From Pseudisothecium myosuroides (lineage: Eukaryota; Streptophyta; Bryopsida; Hypnales; Lembophyllaceae): a stretch of 64,000 bases of DNA. The DNA lies in contig OX637289.1 in assembly GCA_951799445.1 (NCBI GenBank), forward strand, positions 4,504,501 to 4,568,500, written 5' to 3'. A program made the translations under genes and the position numbers. Shown here piece by piece: positions 34,704 to 45,290 of the stretch (the stretch's first letter is position 1; each line of letters starts with the position of its first letter). The notes under the pieces were generated by a model. It was not told where the DNA came from. It did not search any database and worked only from the letters and a program-made list of their open reading frames with translations.

Positions 34704-35175
34704 GAGAGCACCGGATTGACCTCATGGAAGGAGCGGTTCCGATTCGACAACGCCAGTACCGGCTGAATCCCAGATACTCAATCATGGTGAAAGAGGAGAT
34801 CGACGCCTTGTTGGAGGCCGGATTCATATATCCAGTTCACAACTCGGAATGGGTCTCCCCAATCGTGGTTGTCCCGAAGAAGGCAGGACCGGAAGGGAAG
34901 GTCAAGATCCGGGTATGTCAAGATTTCCGGAAGTTGAATACAGCTACCCGGAAAGACTACTTTCCTTTACCTTTTACTGATATTATCTTAGATCATGTTT
35001 CCAGAAACTAGTGCTATAGTTTTCTGGACGGATTCTCAGGGTATAATCAAGTCTTCATCCGGTTGATAGATCAACTAAAGACTACCTTTACGACAGAATG
35101 GGGTACTTTTGCTTTCACCCGAATGCCGTTTGGGTTATGCAATGCTCCGGGAACGTTTCAGCGACTCATGATGGA
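34690..35175 (+). pseudogene. pol: pol: reverse transcriptase, first part (up to the nested solo LTR)
   Basis: Fingers and palm of the Gypsy reverse transcriptase: PIRQRQYRLNP, VKEEIDALLEAGFIYPV, WVSPIVVVPKK, IRVCQDFRKLN (with DFRKLN), then, after TAG at 35009-35011, YSFLDGFSGYNQV (first catalytic Asp) and MPFGLCNAPGTFQRLMM. The frame runs directly into the ATGGA target site of the nested solo LTR and resumes in frame at 38663. The SEW-SPIV and DKTTF-TEWGTFAF style is that of Athila/Tat-like elements (inference). Confidence 0.85.
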
Positions 35176-38100
35176 TGTGGGAGTACGAAAACTCATAAGG
35201 GAGAGATATAGCTTAGAAATAGGTTAGGAGTTAGACAAAAATTTCAAAATTTTGGTAGGAAGAAGGAAATTAGATCCGGATACAGATAAATTCCGGATAG
35301 TTAGAATCCGAGATCCAGAGCAAGAACGGATCTTAAATCCGAGTTAGGTCGGATCGGAACGAGCTACGGAATAGGTATCCGACCTACGCCGCTAAGGAAC
35401 CGTTACGGGAACGGACCTCTTTCCGTTCCCCAAGGGGAACGGTCGACAGCCCGACTAGTACTTAAACCGTCGCCAGACCTAATCTTCCTCATTCTTCACT
35501 TTGCTGATTGTCTTGCGCACTTAGCTGAGAGAAAGAGTGGTGAATTAGAGATCGCGACAGGGAGAGACGGGTGAGGTCGGTGCCGATTGCACCGGATTTA
35601 GTAGTCGGTGTCGGTGAACTATGGCGGAGTCTAGCAACCCGGTAGTGCGTCGACCTTCTGTCACAGCTCGGATAGTTAGACCGGCTATTCCCACCGACCC
35701 AACTCACCGGAAGGAGTTAGAGACAGATCTGACCCGGATGGGGTGCGTAGGTTTGATCCACCGACCATGGAATGTTAAGGACACGGAGATGCTGGAGCAA
35801 TTGATCTCGAGAGTCCCAAATCAGTTTGAATTGACTGTGAGAGGCCAACCCGGAGCATGGACGGCGGATGTATGGGCTGACGTATACGGGTTTGAGAAGA
35901 ACGGGACCGGATTAGGTTCTCGGGTAGAGAAGTACGGGATTGGGAAGTTCCATAATCCGGTTACCACTAAGGACGGATACCCAGTGAGTGACTGTAAGGA
36001 CGCTAGGCAGAAATGGGTGTTGGAATTTTTGATTCCGATCATGTATCCGGAAAAGCCCACCCGAGTTACGGTTACGGTGGCCAACACTATCTTTGGGGCT
36101 TTAGAAGATAAGGTAGTCCACTGGGGGAAAGTCCTAGCCGGTATAGTGAAGAAACTGGTGTCACATGTAGGGAAGGGGAAGCCGAGTCTTCTCAGTCCGT
36201 ATCTGTTTCACCTGTACCACCATCAGGAGGTGCTGACTAGTGAAGAGGTGGTGATTTACAACACCGGATTGGAAATCGTGAAGTATGGTCTCACGCACAA
36301 AATTCCGCCGGATACTCCAATCGAGGGAGAGGAAGAGGAAGAAGAAAAAGACGAAGACGAGGAAGAAGAACCGCAGCAGCAGGACCTGGTCGACAAACGG
36401 GAGAAGAGAAGGAAGTCGACCAATCCGAACTCAAGGGTGGAACATTTGACCCCGGAAAAAGGAGAGTCGAGTCAGCCTCCCGGATCAGAAATGCAGTCGG
36501 ACTTCTTCGACGTCGGAACACAGTGGATGGAGGAGGCCAAGCACATGCACTTTGGCATGTCGGATATGATCCTAGGGATTGCGGCCGAGCTGAAGGTGGA
36601 GCCGGAAGATATCATAAATCAGATCCGGAAACTACCGAGCCCGGATCTGATTCGTGAGAAGGACGAGCGGATCAAGAGCTTGGAGAAGGAAAGGGATGAC
36701 CTGTTAGGTCAGGTGAACTGGACAGAGACGGATGCCGCAGTTGCACGGCAGAAGGAGATGGAAGCTCTCCAACTCGTCCACAATTTGACCGCGTTGGTGG
36801 AGCAGCCCTCGAAAGCTGTGATCAAATCCCGACTCTTCAGCAATCAGCTGAGTGGCACAGGCCACTTATCCGGGTCCAAGGTGGTAACCATCTTGGTGGA
36901 CTTCCAGGCCCGGATGGAAGGAATTTTGAAGGAGATGGCGCAACTGTTGGGGCACCTCGACCCAAACAAGCCCTTGGACTTCACCCACTTTCCGGAGCTG
37001 CCCAACGTCGACTTGTTGAAGACGCCCCAGAAGCCGGGGCCAAGGATCAGTCTACAGCCATCCCCAAGACCTACTCCAAGTCAGGCACGGGTCCAGACAA
37101 AGACCACTAAGTTTGGCCAGACAAGGAGTATCCAATCGATTCCGGTAGTAACAGGGAGTACCGTTCCGACATCCGGAACATCCGTCCGGAGCGATTTAGT
37201 CCACCGGATGGGGGCCCTGTCAAACCCGGCTCGGACCAATCCGGTCGACTTTCCACATATGCAGAAGGCATCGCCCAAGAAGAATACAACACCGATTCAG
37301 CTGGACGATTCACCAGAGAGAGAGGCCAGAGTGGAGATGATCCAGGAGTCCGAGAAAGGGGAATTCACTTCCGGGGATGAGACGGCCTCGGATGACAACC
37401 CGCCGCCAATCCAGCGGAAGATTCCGACCCGGGCTGCAACGAAGTCCACTCCACCGAAAGGAAGCAGGAAACCACCTGCAGGGCCGAGTAGCAGCTCAAA
37501 GAAATCAAAGTGGGGAAAGTAGTTAGTATGTTTGCAGTATTAGGATTTTGAATCTGGAGCGGATTTTTCGTGCGTGGGGCCCGGTTCCGGATTCTTAGGA
37601 GTAGTTGACTTTGAACTTTCCGGATATTTCGGTTGGTTACTGATTGGTCACTTGGATTTTCAGGTGTTCTTTTTTTGGCTTTTTTGTTTGGGCTTTTTAA
37701 GTGGAAGGCAGCCTGCTGCCCTTTCATTCTAGCCTTGCCCATTTTGTGTGCATTAGTTTATGTTCATATTCTCTTTTCTCTAATCTGAGCCACTAAGTGG
37801 ACATTCGGATTTCTGGCTATGTGTGCGTTTCCTTGAGTCGTTTATGGAGTGTCAAAAGTGTGAGAGAAGGCGGGTGAGGGGGAATCCGGGTTGAGAATCA
37901 GTTGGACCTGATTTGAGCGAGTAAGTTTGTGAGGAAACTTTACTAGATTTGTGAGTAAGGACTTGCGCGTGGTACCTTTAAATTGTCGTAACGGTGATCC
38001 GGTTCTAAGGAGTGGTGCGGATGCGAGTCCGGAATCCAGGGAGGGTTCCGAGCGGAGATAAGCGACCGCCAGCGGAAAATCCCCACTCGCCAGAAGGTCT

Positions 38101-38657
38101 GCCAACCATAGGATCAGTCTGGTAGATAGATACACGAATCTCTTCTAGTTCCGGTTGTCTTGATCTGTCGTTGTAGTAGAAGTGGAAGGATGCAATTCTG
38201 AGTGACCTGTTTTCCGGGCAAGCTACCCGGGGAATTGTGAGGATTATTACTTCCTCTACTCTATAATAAAAACTCGGTTAGGACTGTTTTGTGTGAAGTT
38301 TTGTGCAGAGAAATAGATGTCTATGAGTGGTGCGTTCCTACCACTCTAAAAGATCAAATGCGGACCCCCTGAGGGTAAAACAGGGGAATAGAAAACCAGT
38401 CGAAGTTAAGAAGTGAGACCCGGAATCCGGATCAACCCGGAAACCGGAAAGGGATAGATCCGGATTGGGATCCGGAAGACCATTGTGTAAGAAATAGGAA
38501 AAGAAAGAGGTGTTGCTTGGGGTTTTGTTGTTTGGATTACGACCCGGATACTCCTTAGCTTGCTGAAACATACTAGAATCTCCTGGGACGATATTTTGTG
38601 TTATCTTATCATCTTTTTGGTGTTAAGGATACTTACGTCTAGATTGCGCGTACGACA
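35176..38657 (+). mobile_element. Nested solo LTR 1 (3482 bp) inside reverse transcriptase
   Basis: Begins TGTGGGAGTACGAAAAC and ends GCGCGTACGACA, with 5-bp target duplication ATGGA (35171-35175 and 38658-38662). Removing it with one ATGGA restores the reverse transcriptase frame exactly. It shares LTR termini, TATA placement and the LTR-encoded gene with the host element but is a clearly diverged subfamily. No internal region is present, so it arose by LTR-LTR recombination. It lacks a primer site and gag-pol. Confidence 0.9.
35621..37522 (+). CDS. LTR-encoded protein, intact 633-residue copy
   Basis: Uninterrupted frame inside solo LTR 1, about 155 bp after TACTTAAA. Residues 1-230: a conserved, probably globular region (CVGLIHRPWNV, VRGQPGAWTADVW, EFLIPIMYPEKPTRVTVTV, LLSPYLFHLYHHQE). 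236-250: an acidic run of E and D. 255-300: basic and Ser-rich. 343-395: a probable coiled coil (LIREKDERIKSLEKERDDLL). 400-450: conserved VVTILVDFQARMEGILKEM. 455-633: Pro/Ser/Lys-rich, ending KKSKWGK. No signal peptide, membrane segment, zinc knuckle or catalytic pol motif is seen. Homologues: 28415-30313, 41347-46758 and 42254-44154. The pattern THVT-like core, then PYLFHLY and E, recalls the 'putative plant transposon protein' type ORFs carried by some plant retroelements, but this is only a guess. Function unknown. Confidence 0.75.
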   Translation: MAESSNPVVRRPSVTARIVRPAIPTDPTHRKELETDLTRMGCVGLIHRPWNVKDTEMLEQLISRVPNQFELTVRGQPGAWTADVWADVYGFEKNGTGLGSRVEKYGIGKFHNPVTTKDGYPVSDCKDARQKWVLEFLIPIMYPEKPTRVTVTVANTIFGALEDKVVHWGKVLAGIVKKLVSHVGKGKPSLLSPYLFHLYHHQEVLTSEEVVIYNTGLEIVKYGLTHKIPPDTPIEGEEEEEEKDEDEEEEPQQQDLVDKREKRRKSTNPNSRVEHLTPEKGESSQPPGSEMQSDFFDVGTQWMEEAKHMHFGMSDMILGIAAELKVEPEDIINQIRKLPSPDLIREKDERIKSLEKERDDLLGQVNWTETDAAVARQKEMEALQLVHNLTALVEQPSKAVIKSRLFSNQLSGTGHLSGSKVVTILVDFQARMEGILKEMAQLLGHLDPNKPLDFTHFPELPNVDLLKTPQKPGPRISLQPSPRPTPSQARVQTKTTKFGQTRSIQSIPVVTGSTVPTSGTSVRSDLVHRMGALSNPARTNPVDFPHMQKASPKKNTTPIQLDDSPEREARVEMIQESEKGEFTSGDETASDDNPPPIQRKIPTRAATKSTPPKGSRKPPAGPSSSSKKSKWGK

Positions 38658-38662
38658 ATGGA

Positions 38663-39779
38663 TATTTTTCGGGACTTCCTTAGGTATTTCTTGGAAGTAT
38701 TCATCGACGATTTTGCAGTATTCTTGTCCCGGATAGATCATCTTGAGTACTTACGAAAGACATTTCAAAGATGTAGAGAGACGAACCTCAAACTACATCC
38801 TGGAAAATATTTTTTCGGTATGCAATCCGGAATTTTGCGCGGACACGTAGTAAGCTGAAAAGGCTTAGAGGTCGACATAGATAAAGTAAAAGCTATGATC
38901 GCCTTAGCCCCTCCAACTTGTGTACGAGAGATCCGTGGTTTTCTTGGATGCGTGGGGTACTATCGACGTTTCATTGAAGGATATGCCCGGAAAGCAATCC
39001 CTTTAACGGAACTGTTGAAAAAGGATACGGATTTTACTTGGAATCCGGAAAGACAGCAAGCGTTCAAAAGATTGAAGGCAGCTTTGGTAAAAGCTCCGAT
39101 CTTGTCTTCACCGGATTGGTCCAAGGATTTTCATGTAACCTTGGACGCTTCCGGATGGTGCCTAGGGGCCATTCTTTGGCAATATGACAAAGACCAACGG
39201 GAGTGCCCATTGTACTATTCAAGCCGGCAAATGAGTTTGGCGGAACGGAAGTACACCACCACTGAAAGGGAAGCCTTGGCAGTGATTTATGCTTGCAAGA
39301 AATTCCGGCATTACCTGCTCGGATACCGGATCGTATTCCATATGGATCACGACTCTCTGAAGTACCTGGTCAACAAACCGGATCTTTCAGGACAAATCGC
39401 AAGATGGGTACTGTTGCTTCAGGAGTTCAATTACGAAGTAATAGTTAAATCCAGAAAGTCCAATGCGAATGCTGACTTCTTGTCAAGACAGAGAGGGACT
39501 ACCGCACTGGGAGACATTTTCGCCGATTTTCCGGATGAGTTTCCGGAAAGGAAGGAGGAAATGGTCTTCCATTTAGAAGAGGGAGACTCTTTAGACTTTC
39601 AGGATATCATTACGTATCTAACAGAACAGCAATATCCGGAAGGGCTGAATCGAGAAGAGAAGAGTGTCTTCCAGAAAAAGGTGTCTCCTTACTCATTGAT
39701 TAAGGGAACCTTGTTCAAAATGGGGCAGATGACCAACTCAGAAGGTGCTTGGAGGTCAAGGAATGGAAGAAGGTACTGA
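38663..39779 (+). pseudogene. pol: pol: reverse transcriptase, second part, and RNase H
   Basis: Resumes in frame after the solo LTR: FLEVFIDDFAVF (catalytic IDD box), LRKTFQRCRETNLKLHPGK, then TGA at 38856-38858, and IRGFLGCVGYYRRFIEGYA and LTELLKKD (connection). RNase H follows with VTLDASGWCLGAIL (first Asp), TTTEREALAVIYACKKFRHY (Glu) and FHMDHDSLKYL (Asp). Near 39720 a single-base change shifts the frame, so this frame ends at 39779 while the expected DDQLRRCLEVKEW continues in the next frame into integrase. Confidence 0.85.
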
Positions 39780-40894
39780 GAGCCTTACATTCCGGACTAT
39801 CTGGAGGTCATTTCGCCACCATGACTACGGTAAACCGAATCCGGAGCGCCGGATACTGGTGGCCGTATTTGATACGCGATGTCAAAGCGTATGTTGGGAG
39901 TTGTGACCAATGTCAACGGGCGGGAGCGCCATCCTTCCGGAACCATTGGCCACTAACTCCTATCATTCCGTTAGCTCCATTTGAGAAATGGGGGATTGAC
40001 TTTATAGGTCCCATTTCTCCGGTGAGCGCCAGGAAGAAGAGATACATAATCCTAGCCACGGATTATGCCTCTACATGGGTAGAAGCTCGTCCGACCCGGC
40101 ATAATTCAGCCAAAACAGACGCTTCTTTCCTATTTACGGAAATCATGATGCGATTTGGGCATCCGTTGGAGTTGGTCAGTGACAGGGGACTGCATTTCCT
40201 CAATGATGTCATCCAAGACATTGCGGACCGGTACCTAATTAAGCACTGGAAGACCACACCTTACAATCCTAGGGCGAACGGATTGACGGAACGGGCCAAC
40301 GGCATTGTGGAAAAAGCTTTACACAAAACGATTTCCGAGAACAAGACGGATTGGGACTTGAAGCTCACATCAGCCGTCCATGCCTATAATACGTCAGACA
40401 AAAGCACAACCGGAAGGAGTCCCTTCTTCCTAGTGTTTGGACAGACGGTTGTTCATGGCATCAAGCTGGAAGTCGAAACACACTGGATCATGGCATGCCG
40501 GACTGCAATCCGGAATTGCGATCCGGAAATCCGGCTCATGGCTATAGAAGATCTGGAGGAAGCTCGTGAAGAAGCGCTGGAACAAAATAAGGAGGTGCAA
40601 GCCAAGAGAAAGGAAGGCCATGACAGGAAACTCCCAAAGGAACACGGAGTCAAGGTAGGTGGCCTGGTGTTACTCTACGACAGTCGCTACCGGAATTTTC
40701 CGGGTAAGTTTCACACCAGATGGATGGGGCCGTATAGGGTAGAGTTCATCTACCCAAACGGATCCTTACAGTTGACGGATCTGCAAGGCGTATGGTTTGA
40801 CACAAGGGTTAATAAAAACCAGGTCAAGAAGTACGAAGCAGATCCGGATTCTGAAGAAGAGGGCGATGATGTTTGCGAGGACGCTCACATTTGA
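39725..40894 (+). pseudogene. pol: pol: integrase
   Basis: Inserts the cDNA copy into the host chromosome. Zinc-binding HHCC region: HSGLSGGHF ... CDQCQRAG (39789-39921). Core: WGIDFIGPIS (first Asp), ELVSDRGLHFLNDV (second Asp) and NPRANGLTERANGIVEKAL (catalytic Glu). The C-terminal domain includes GPYRVEFIYPNGSLQLTDL and ends DVCEDAHI, with no chromodomain. The frame is open for 382 codons, the best preserved part of pol, but depends on the shifted upstream frame. The stop codon at 40892-40894 overlaps the polypurine tract. Confidence 0.85.
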
Positions 40895-40905
40895 AAATGG
40901 GGTAA
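40893..40905 (+). other. Polypurine tract
   Basis: GAAAATGGGGTAA immediately before the TGTGGG start of the 3' LTR; the expected plus-strand priming site. Confidence 0.7.
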
Positions 40906-41782
40906 TGTGGGAGTACGTGTCATCCGGAAAGTCCCAATTAACAATTTAGTAGAGGTAAAAGTAGCAAAACTTTTTCAATTTTTGCATTTAAATACAAAGT
41001 TAGGACTTAGATATTAGAAATAGAAATTAGTTTCTACGTAGAAAAGATAAAACTCTAATTAGGTTACGCAGTCTTCCGAAAACCGTAGCCGGAAAGCCGG
41101 AAAGTTCCAGATCGTAGGAACCTACTGCCTAGGTTCCGGCTAGGGAACTTACGGGAACTTTTTCGGCGGCGGGAACTTAGGGTTCCGACAAGTATTTAAA
41201 CCCCACCGCCAGCCTCATTCAGTCTCTTTTTACCCGTGCTCCTCCACGGTGCGTTAGAAGAGAGAAAGAGTGGTGAGTTAGGGTGTAGTAGGGAGAGAAA
41301 GGGAGGAAGGTGCCGATTGCACCGGATTGTCTTAGCAGTTGGTGAGATGGCGGAAGTGAGTCGATCCCGGAGGTCAGTAGTGACAGCCCGGGGCGTGCGT
41401 CCGGTTATCCCATCAGATCCGGAGCACCTTAAGGAGTTAGAGGGAGACCTAGAAATCATGGGATGTCTAGGATTGATAAAACGTCCATAGAACGTCCGGA
41501 GTGAAGAAATGATTGATGAGCTGGTTTTCGGAGTGGGTAATCAGTTTGATTTAACCATTAGGGGTTGATATAGGGCCTGGACTCCGGAGTTGTGGGCGAA
41601 GGTGTACTTTACGCCAACCAGGGGATCCGGAATGGCAGCCCGGACGGACACTTACGCCGCGGATGTATTCCGGAGTCATGCGGATTCCAAGGAAGGGAAC
41701 GCCGCGAGTGACTGTAGGAGTCCCCGGGATGGGCAGTTGTTAGTGTTTCTCATCCCTATTTTGTATCCGGAAAAGCCCACCC

Positions 41783-44700
41783 TGTGGGAGTACAAAAACT
41801 TAGAAGAAAGAAAAATAGCATAGGAATAGGATAGAAGTAAGGCAAAAATTTCAAAACTTTGGTAAGAAGTAAGAAATTAGATCCGGATACGGATAAATCC
41901 CGGATAGTTAGAATCCGAGGTTCCAGATCCTTTATACCGAGTTCTTTCGAGAGCAGGAACGGATCTTAAATCCGAGTTAGGTCGGATCGGAACGAGCTAC
42001 GGAATAGGTATCCGACCTACGATGCTAGGGAACCGTTATGAGAACGGACCTCTTTCCGTTCCCCAAGGGGAACGGTCGACAGCCCGACTAGTACTTAAAC
42101 CGTCGCCAGACCTAATCTTCCTCATTCTTCACTTTGCTGATTGTCTTGCGCACTTAGCTGAGAGAAAGAGTGGTGAATTAGAAATCGCGACAGGGAGAGA
42201 CGGGTGAGGTCGGTGCCGATTGCACCGGATTTAGTAGTCGGTGTCGGTGAACTATGGCGGAGTCTAGCAACCTGGTAGTGCATCGACCTTCTGTCACAAC
42301 TCGGATAGTTAGACCGGCTATTCCCACCGACCCAACTCACCGGAAGGAGTTAGAGACAGATCTGACCCGGATGGGGTGCGTAGGTTTGATCCACCGGCCA
42401 TGGAATGTGAAGGACCCGAAGATGCTGGAGGAGCTGATCTCAGGAGTCCCAAATCAGTTTGAATTGATTGTGAGAGGCCAACCCGGAGCATGGACGGCGG
42501 ATGTATGGGCTGACGTATACGGGTTCAAGAAGAACGGGTCCGGACTAGGTTCTCGGGTAGAAAAGTACAGCATAGGAAAGTTTCGTAATCCGGTTACCAC
42601 TAAGGACGGATACCCCGTGAGTGACTGTAAGGACGCTAGGCAGAAACGAGTGTTGGAATTTTTGATTCCAATCCTGTATCCGGAAAAGCCCCCCGAGTTA
42701 CGGTTACGGTGGCCAACACTATCTTTGGGGCTTTAGAAGATAAGGTAGTCCATTGGGGGAAAGTCCTAGCAGGTATAGTAAAGAAACTGGTGTCGCATGT
42801 AGGGAAGGGGAAGCCGAATCTTCTCAGTCCGTATCTATTTCACCTGTACCACCATCAGGAGGTGCTGACTGGTGAAGAGGTGGTAATTTACAACACCGGA
42901 TTAGAAATAGTTAAGTATGGTCTCACGCACGAAATTCCACCGGATACTCCAATCGAGGGAGAGGAGGAGGAAGAAGAAGAAGACGAAGACGATGAGGATG
43001 AATAGCAGCAGCAGGACCTGGTCGACAAACGGGAGAAGAAAAGGAAGTCGACCAATCCGAACTCGAGGGTGGAACAGTCGACCCCGGAAAAAGGAGAGCC
43101 GAGTCAGCCCCCGGGATCGAAAATGCAGTCGGACTTCTTCGATGTCGGAACACAGTGGATGGAGGAGGCCAAGCACATGCATTTCGGGATGTCAGACAGG
43201 ATCCTAGGGATTGCGGCCGAGCTGAAGGTGGAGCCGGAAGATATCATAAATCAGATCCGGAAACTACCGAGCCCGGATCTGATTCGTGAGAAGGACGAGC
43301 GGATCAGGAACTTGGAGAAGGAGAAGGATGACCTCTTGGATCGGGTGAATTGGGCTGAGACGGATTCTGCAGCTGCCCGACAGAAGGAGTCGGAAGCTCT
43401 CCAACTCGTCCACAATTTGACCGCGTTGGTGGAGCAGCCCTCGAAAGCTGTGATCAAATCCCGACTCTTCAGCAATCAGCTGAGTGGCACAGGCCACTTA
43501 TCCGGGTCCAAGGTAGTAACTATCTTGGTGGACTTCCAGGCCCGGATGGAAGGAATTTTGAAGGAGATGGCGCAACTGTTGGGGCACCTCGACCCAAACA
43601 AGCCCTTGGACTTCACCCACTTTCCGGAGCTGCCCAACGTCGACTTGTTGAAGACGCCCCAGAAGCCGGGACCGGAGATCATTCTACGGCCATCCCCAAA
43701 ATCGACTTCCAGTCAGACACGGATTCAGATGAAGGCTACTAGGTTGGGCCAGACGAGGAGTATCCAGTTGATTCCGGTAGTAGCAGGGAGTACCGTTCCG
43801 ACATCCGGAACATCCGTCCGGAGCGACTTAATCCACCGGATGGGGGCCTTGTCCAATCCAGCTCGGACCAATCCGGTCGATTTCCCTCACATGCAGAAGG
43901 TGTCACCCAAGAAGAATACAACACCGATTCAGCTAGACAATTCACCAGAGAGAGAGGCCAGAGTGGAGATGATCCAGGAATTTGAGAAGGGGGAATTCAC
44001 TTCCGGGGACGAGACGGCTTCGGATGACGACCCGCCGCCGATCAAGCGGAAGATTCCGACCCGGGCTGCAACGAAGCTCACCCCACCAAAATCAAGCAGG
44101 AAGCCGCCTGCAGGGCCGAGTAGCAGCTCGAAGAAATCAAAGCGAGGAAAGTAGTTAGTTAGTATGTTTGCAGTAGTTAGGATTCTGAATCTGGAGCGGA
44201 TTTTCTGTGCGTGGGGCCTGGTTCCAGATTTGTAGGAGTAGTTGACTTTGAACTTTCCGGATAATGCGGTTAGTTGCTACTTGGTCACCTGGATTTCAGG
44301 TGTGCCCTTTTTGGCTTTTTGTTTGAGTTTTTAAGTGGAAGGCAGCCTGTTGCCCTCTCATTCCATCCTTGCCCATTTTATGTGCACTAGTTTATGTTCA
44401 TATGCCTTTTTCTCTAATCTGAGCCACTAAGTGGACATTTGGATTTCTAGCTATGTGTGCGTTTCCTTGAGTCGTTTATGGAGTGTCAAAAGTGTGAGAG
44501 AAGGCGGGTGAGGGGGAATCCGGGTTGAGAATCAGTTGGACCTGATTTGAGCGAGTAAGTTTGTGAGGAAACTTTACTAGACTAGTGAGTAAGGACTTGA
44601 GCGTGGTACCTTTAAATTGCTGTAACGGTGATCCGGTTCTAAGGAGTGGTGCGGATGCGAGTCCGGAATCCAGGGAGGGTTCCGAGCGGAGATAAGCGAC

Positions 44701-45290
44701 CGCCAGCGGAAAATCCCCACTCGCCAGAAGGTCTGCCAACCATAGGATCAGTCTGGTAGATAGATGCACGAATCTCTTTCAGTTCCGGCTGTCTTGATCT
44801 GTCATTGTAGTAGAAGCGGAAGGATGCAATTCTGAGTGACCTGTTTTCCGGGCAAGCTACCCGGGGAATTGTGAGGATTATTACTTTCTCTATTCTACAA
44901 TAAAAACTCGGTTAGGATTGTTTTGTGTGAAGTTTTGTGCAGAGAAATAGATGTCTAAGAGTGGTGCCTTCCTACCCCTCTAAAGATCAAATGCGGACCC
45001 CCTGAGGGTAAAACAGGGGAATAGAAAACCAGTCGAAGTTAAGAAGTGAGACCCGGAATCCAGATCAAATTGGAAACCGGAAAGAGATAGATCTGGATCG
45101 GGATCCGGAAGACCATTGTGTCAGAAATAGGAAAAGAAAGAGGGGTTGCTTGGGTTTTGTTGTTTTGATTAAGACCCGGATACTCCTTAGCTTGCTGAAA
45201 CATACTAGAATCTCCTAGGACGATATTTCGTGTTATCTTATCATCTTTTGGGTGTTAAGGATACTTACGCCTAGATTGCGCGATACGACA
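41783..45290 (+). mobile_element. Nested solo LTR 2 (3508 bp) inside the 3' LTR
   Basis: Begins TGTGGGAGTACAAAAAC and ends GCGCGATACGACA. Target duplication CACCC (41778-41782) and CACCT (45291-45295), one mismatch. The 5' LTR provides the unoccupied site as AAGCCCACCCGGATTAC (28851). Same subfamily as solo LTR 1 and very similar along its length. Confidence 0.9.
42254..44154 (+). pseudogene. LTR-encoded protein in solo LTR 2 (one frameshift, one stop)
   Basis: Close homologue of the intact 633-codon frame. A one-base deletion in a C-run (GCCCCCCGAG here, GCCCACCCGAG in solo LTR 1) at about 42690 shifts the frame, and TAG at 43003-43005 follows the acidic run. From 43069 to 44154 the frame is open for 361 codons. 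Blocks CVGLIHRPWNV, PYLFHLYHHQE, VVTILVDFQARMEG and LLGHLDPNKPLDF are retained. Confidence 0.75.

Noticed and set aside
35176..38657. A complete second retrotransposon nested in reverse transcriptase
   Set aside because: It has only one LTR and no primer site, gag or pol. The precise ATGGA duplication around a single LTR means solo LTR.
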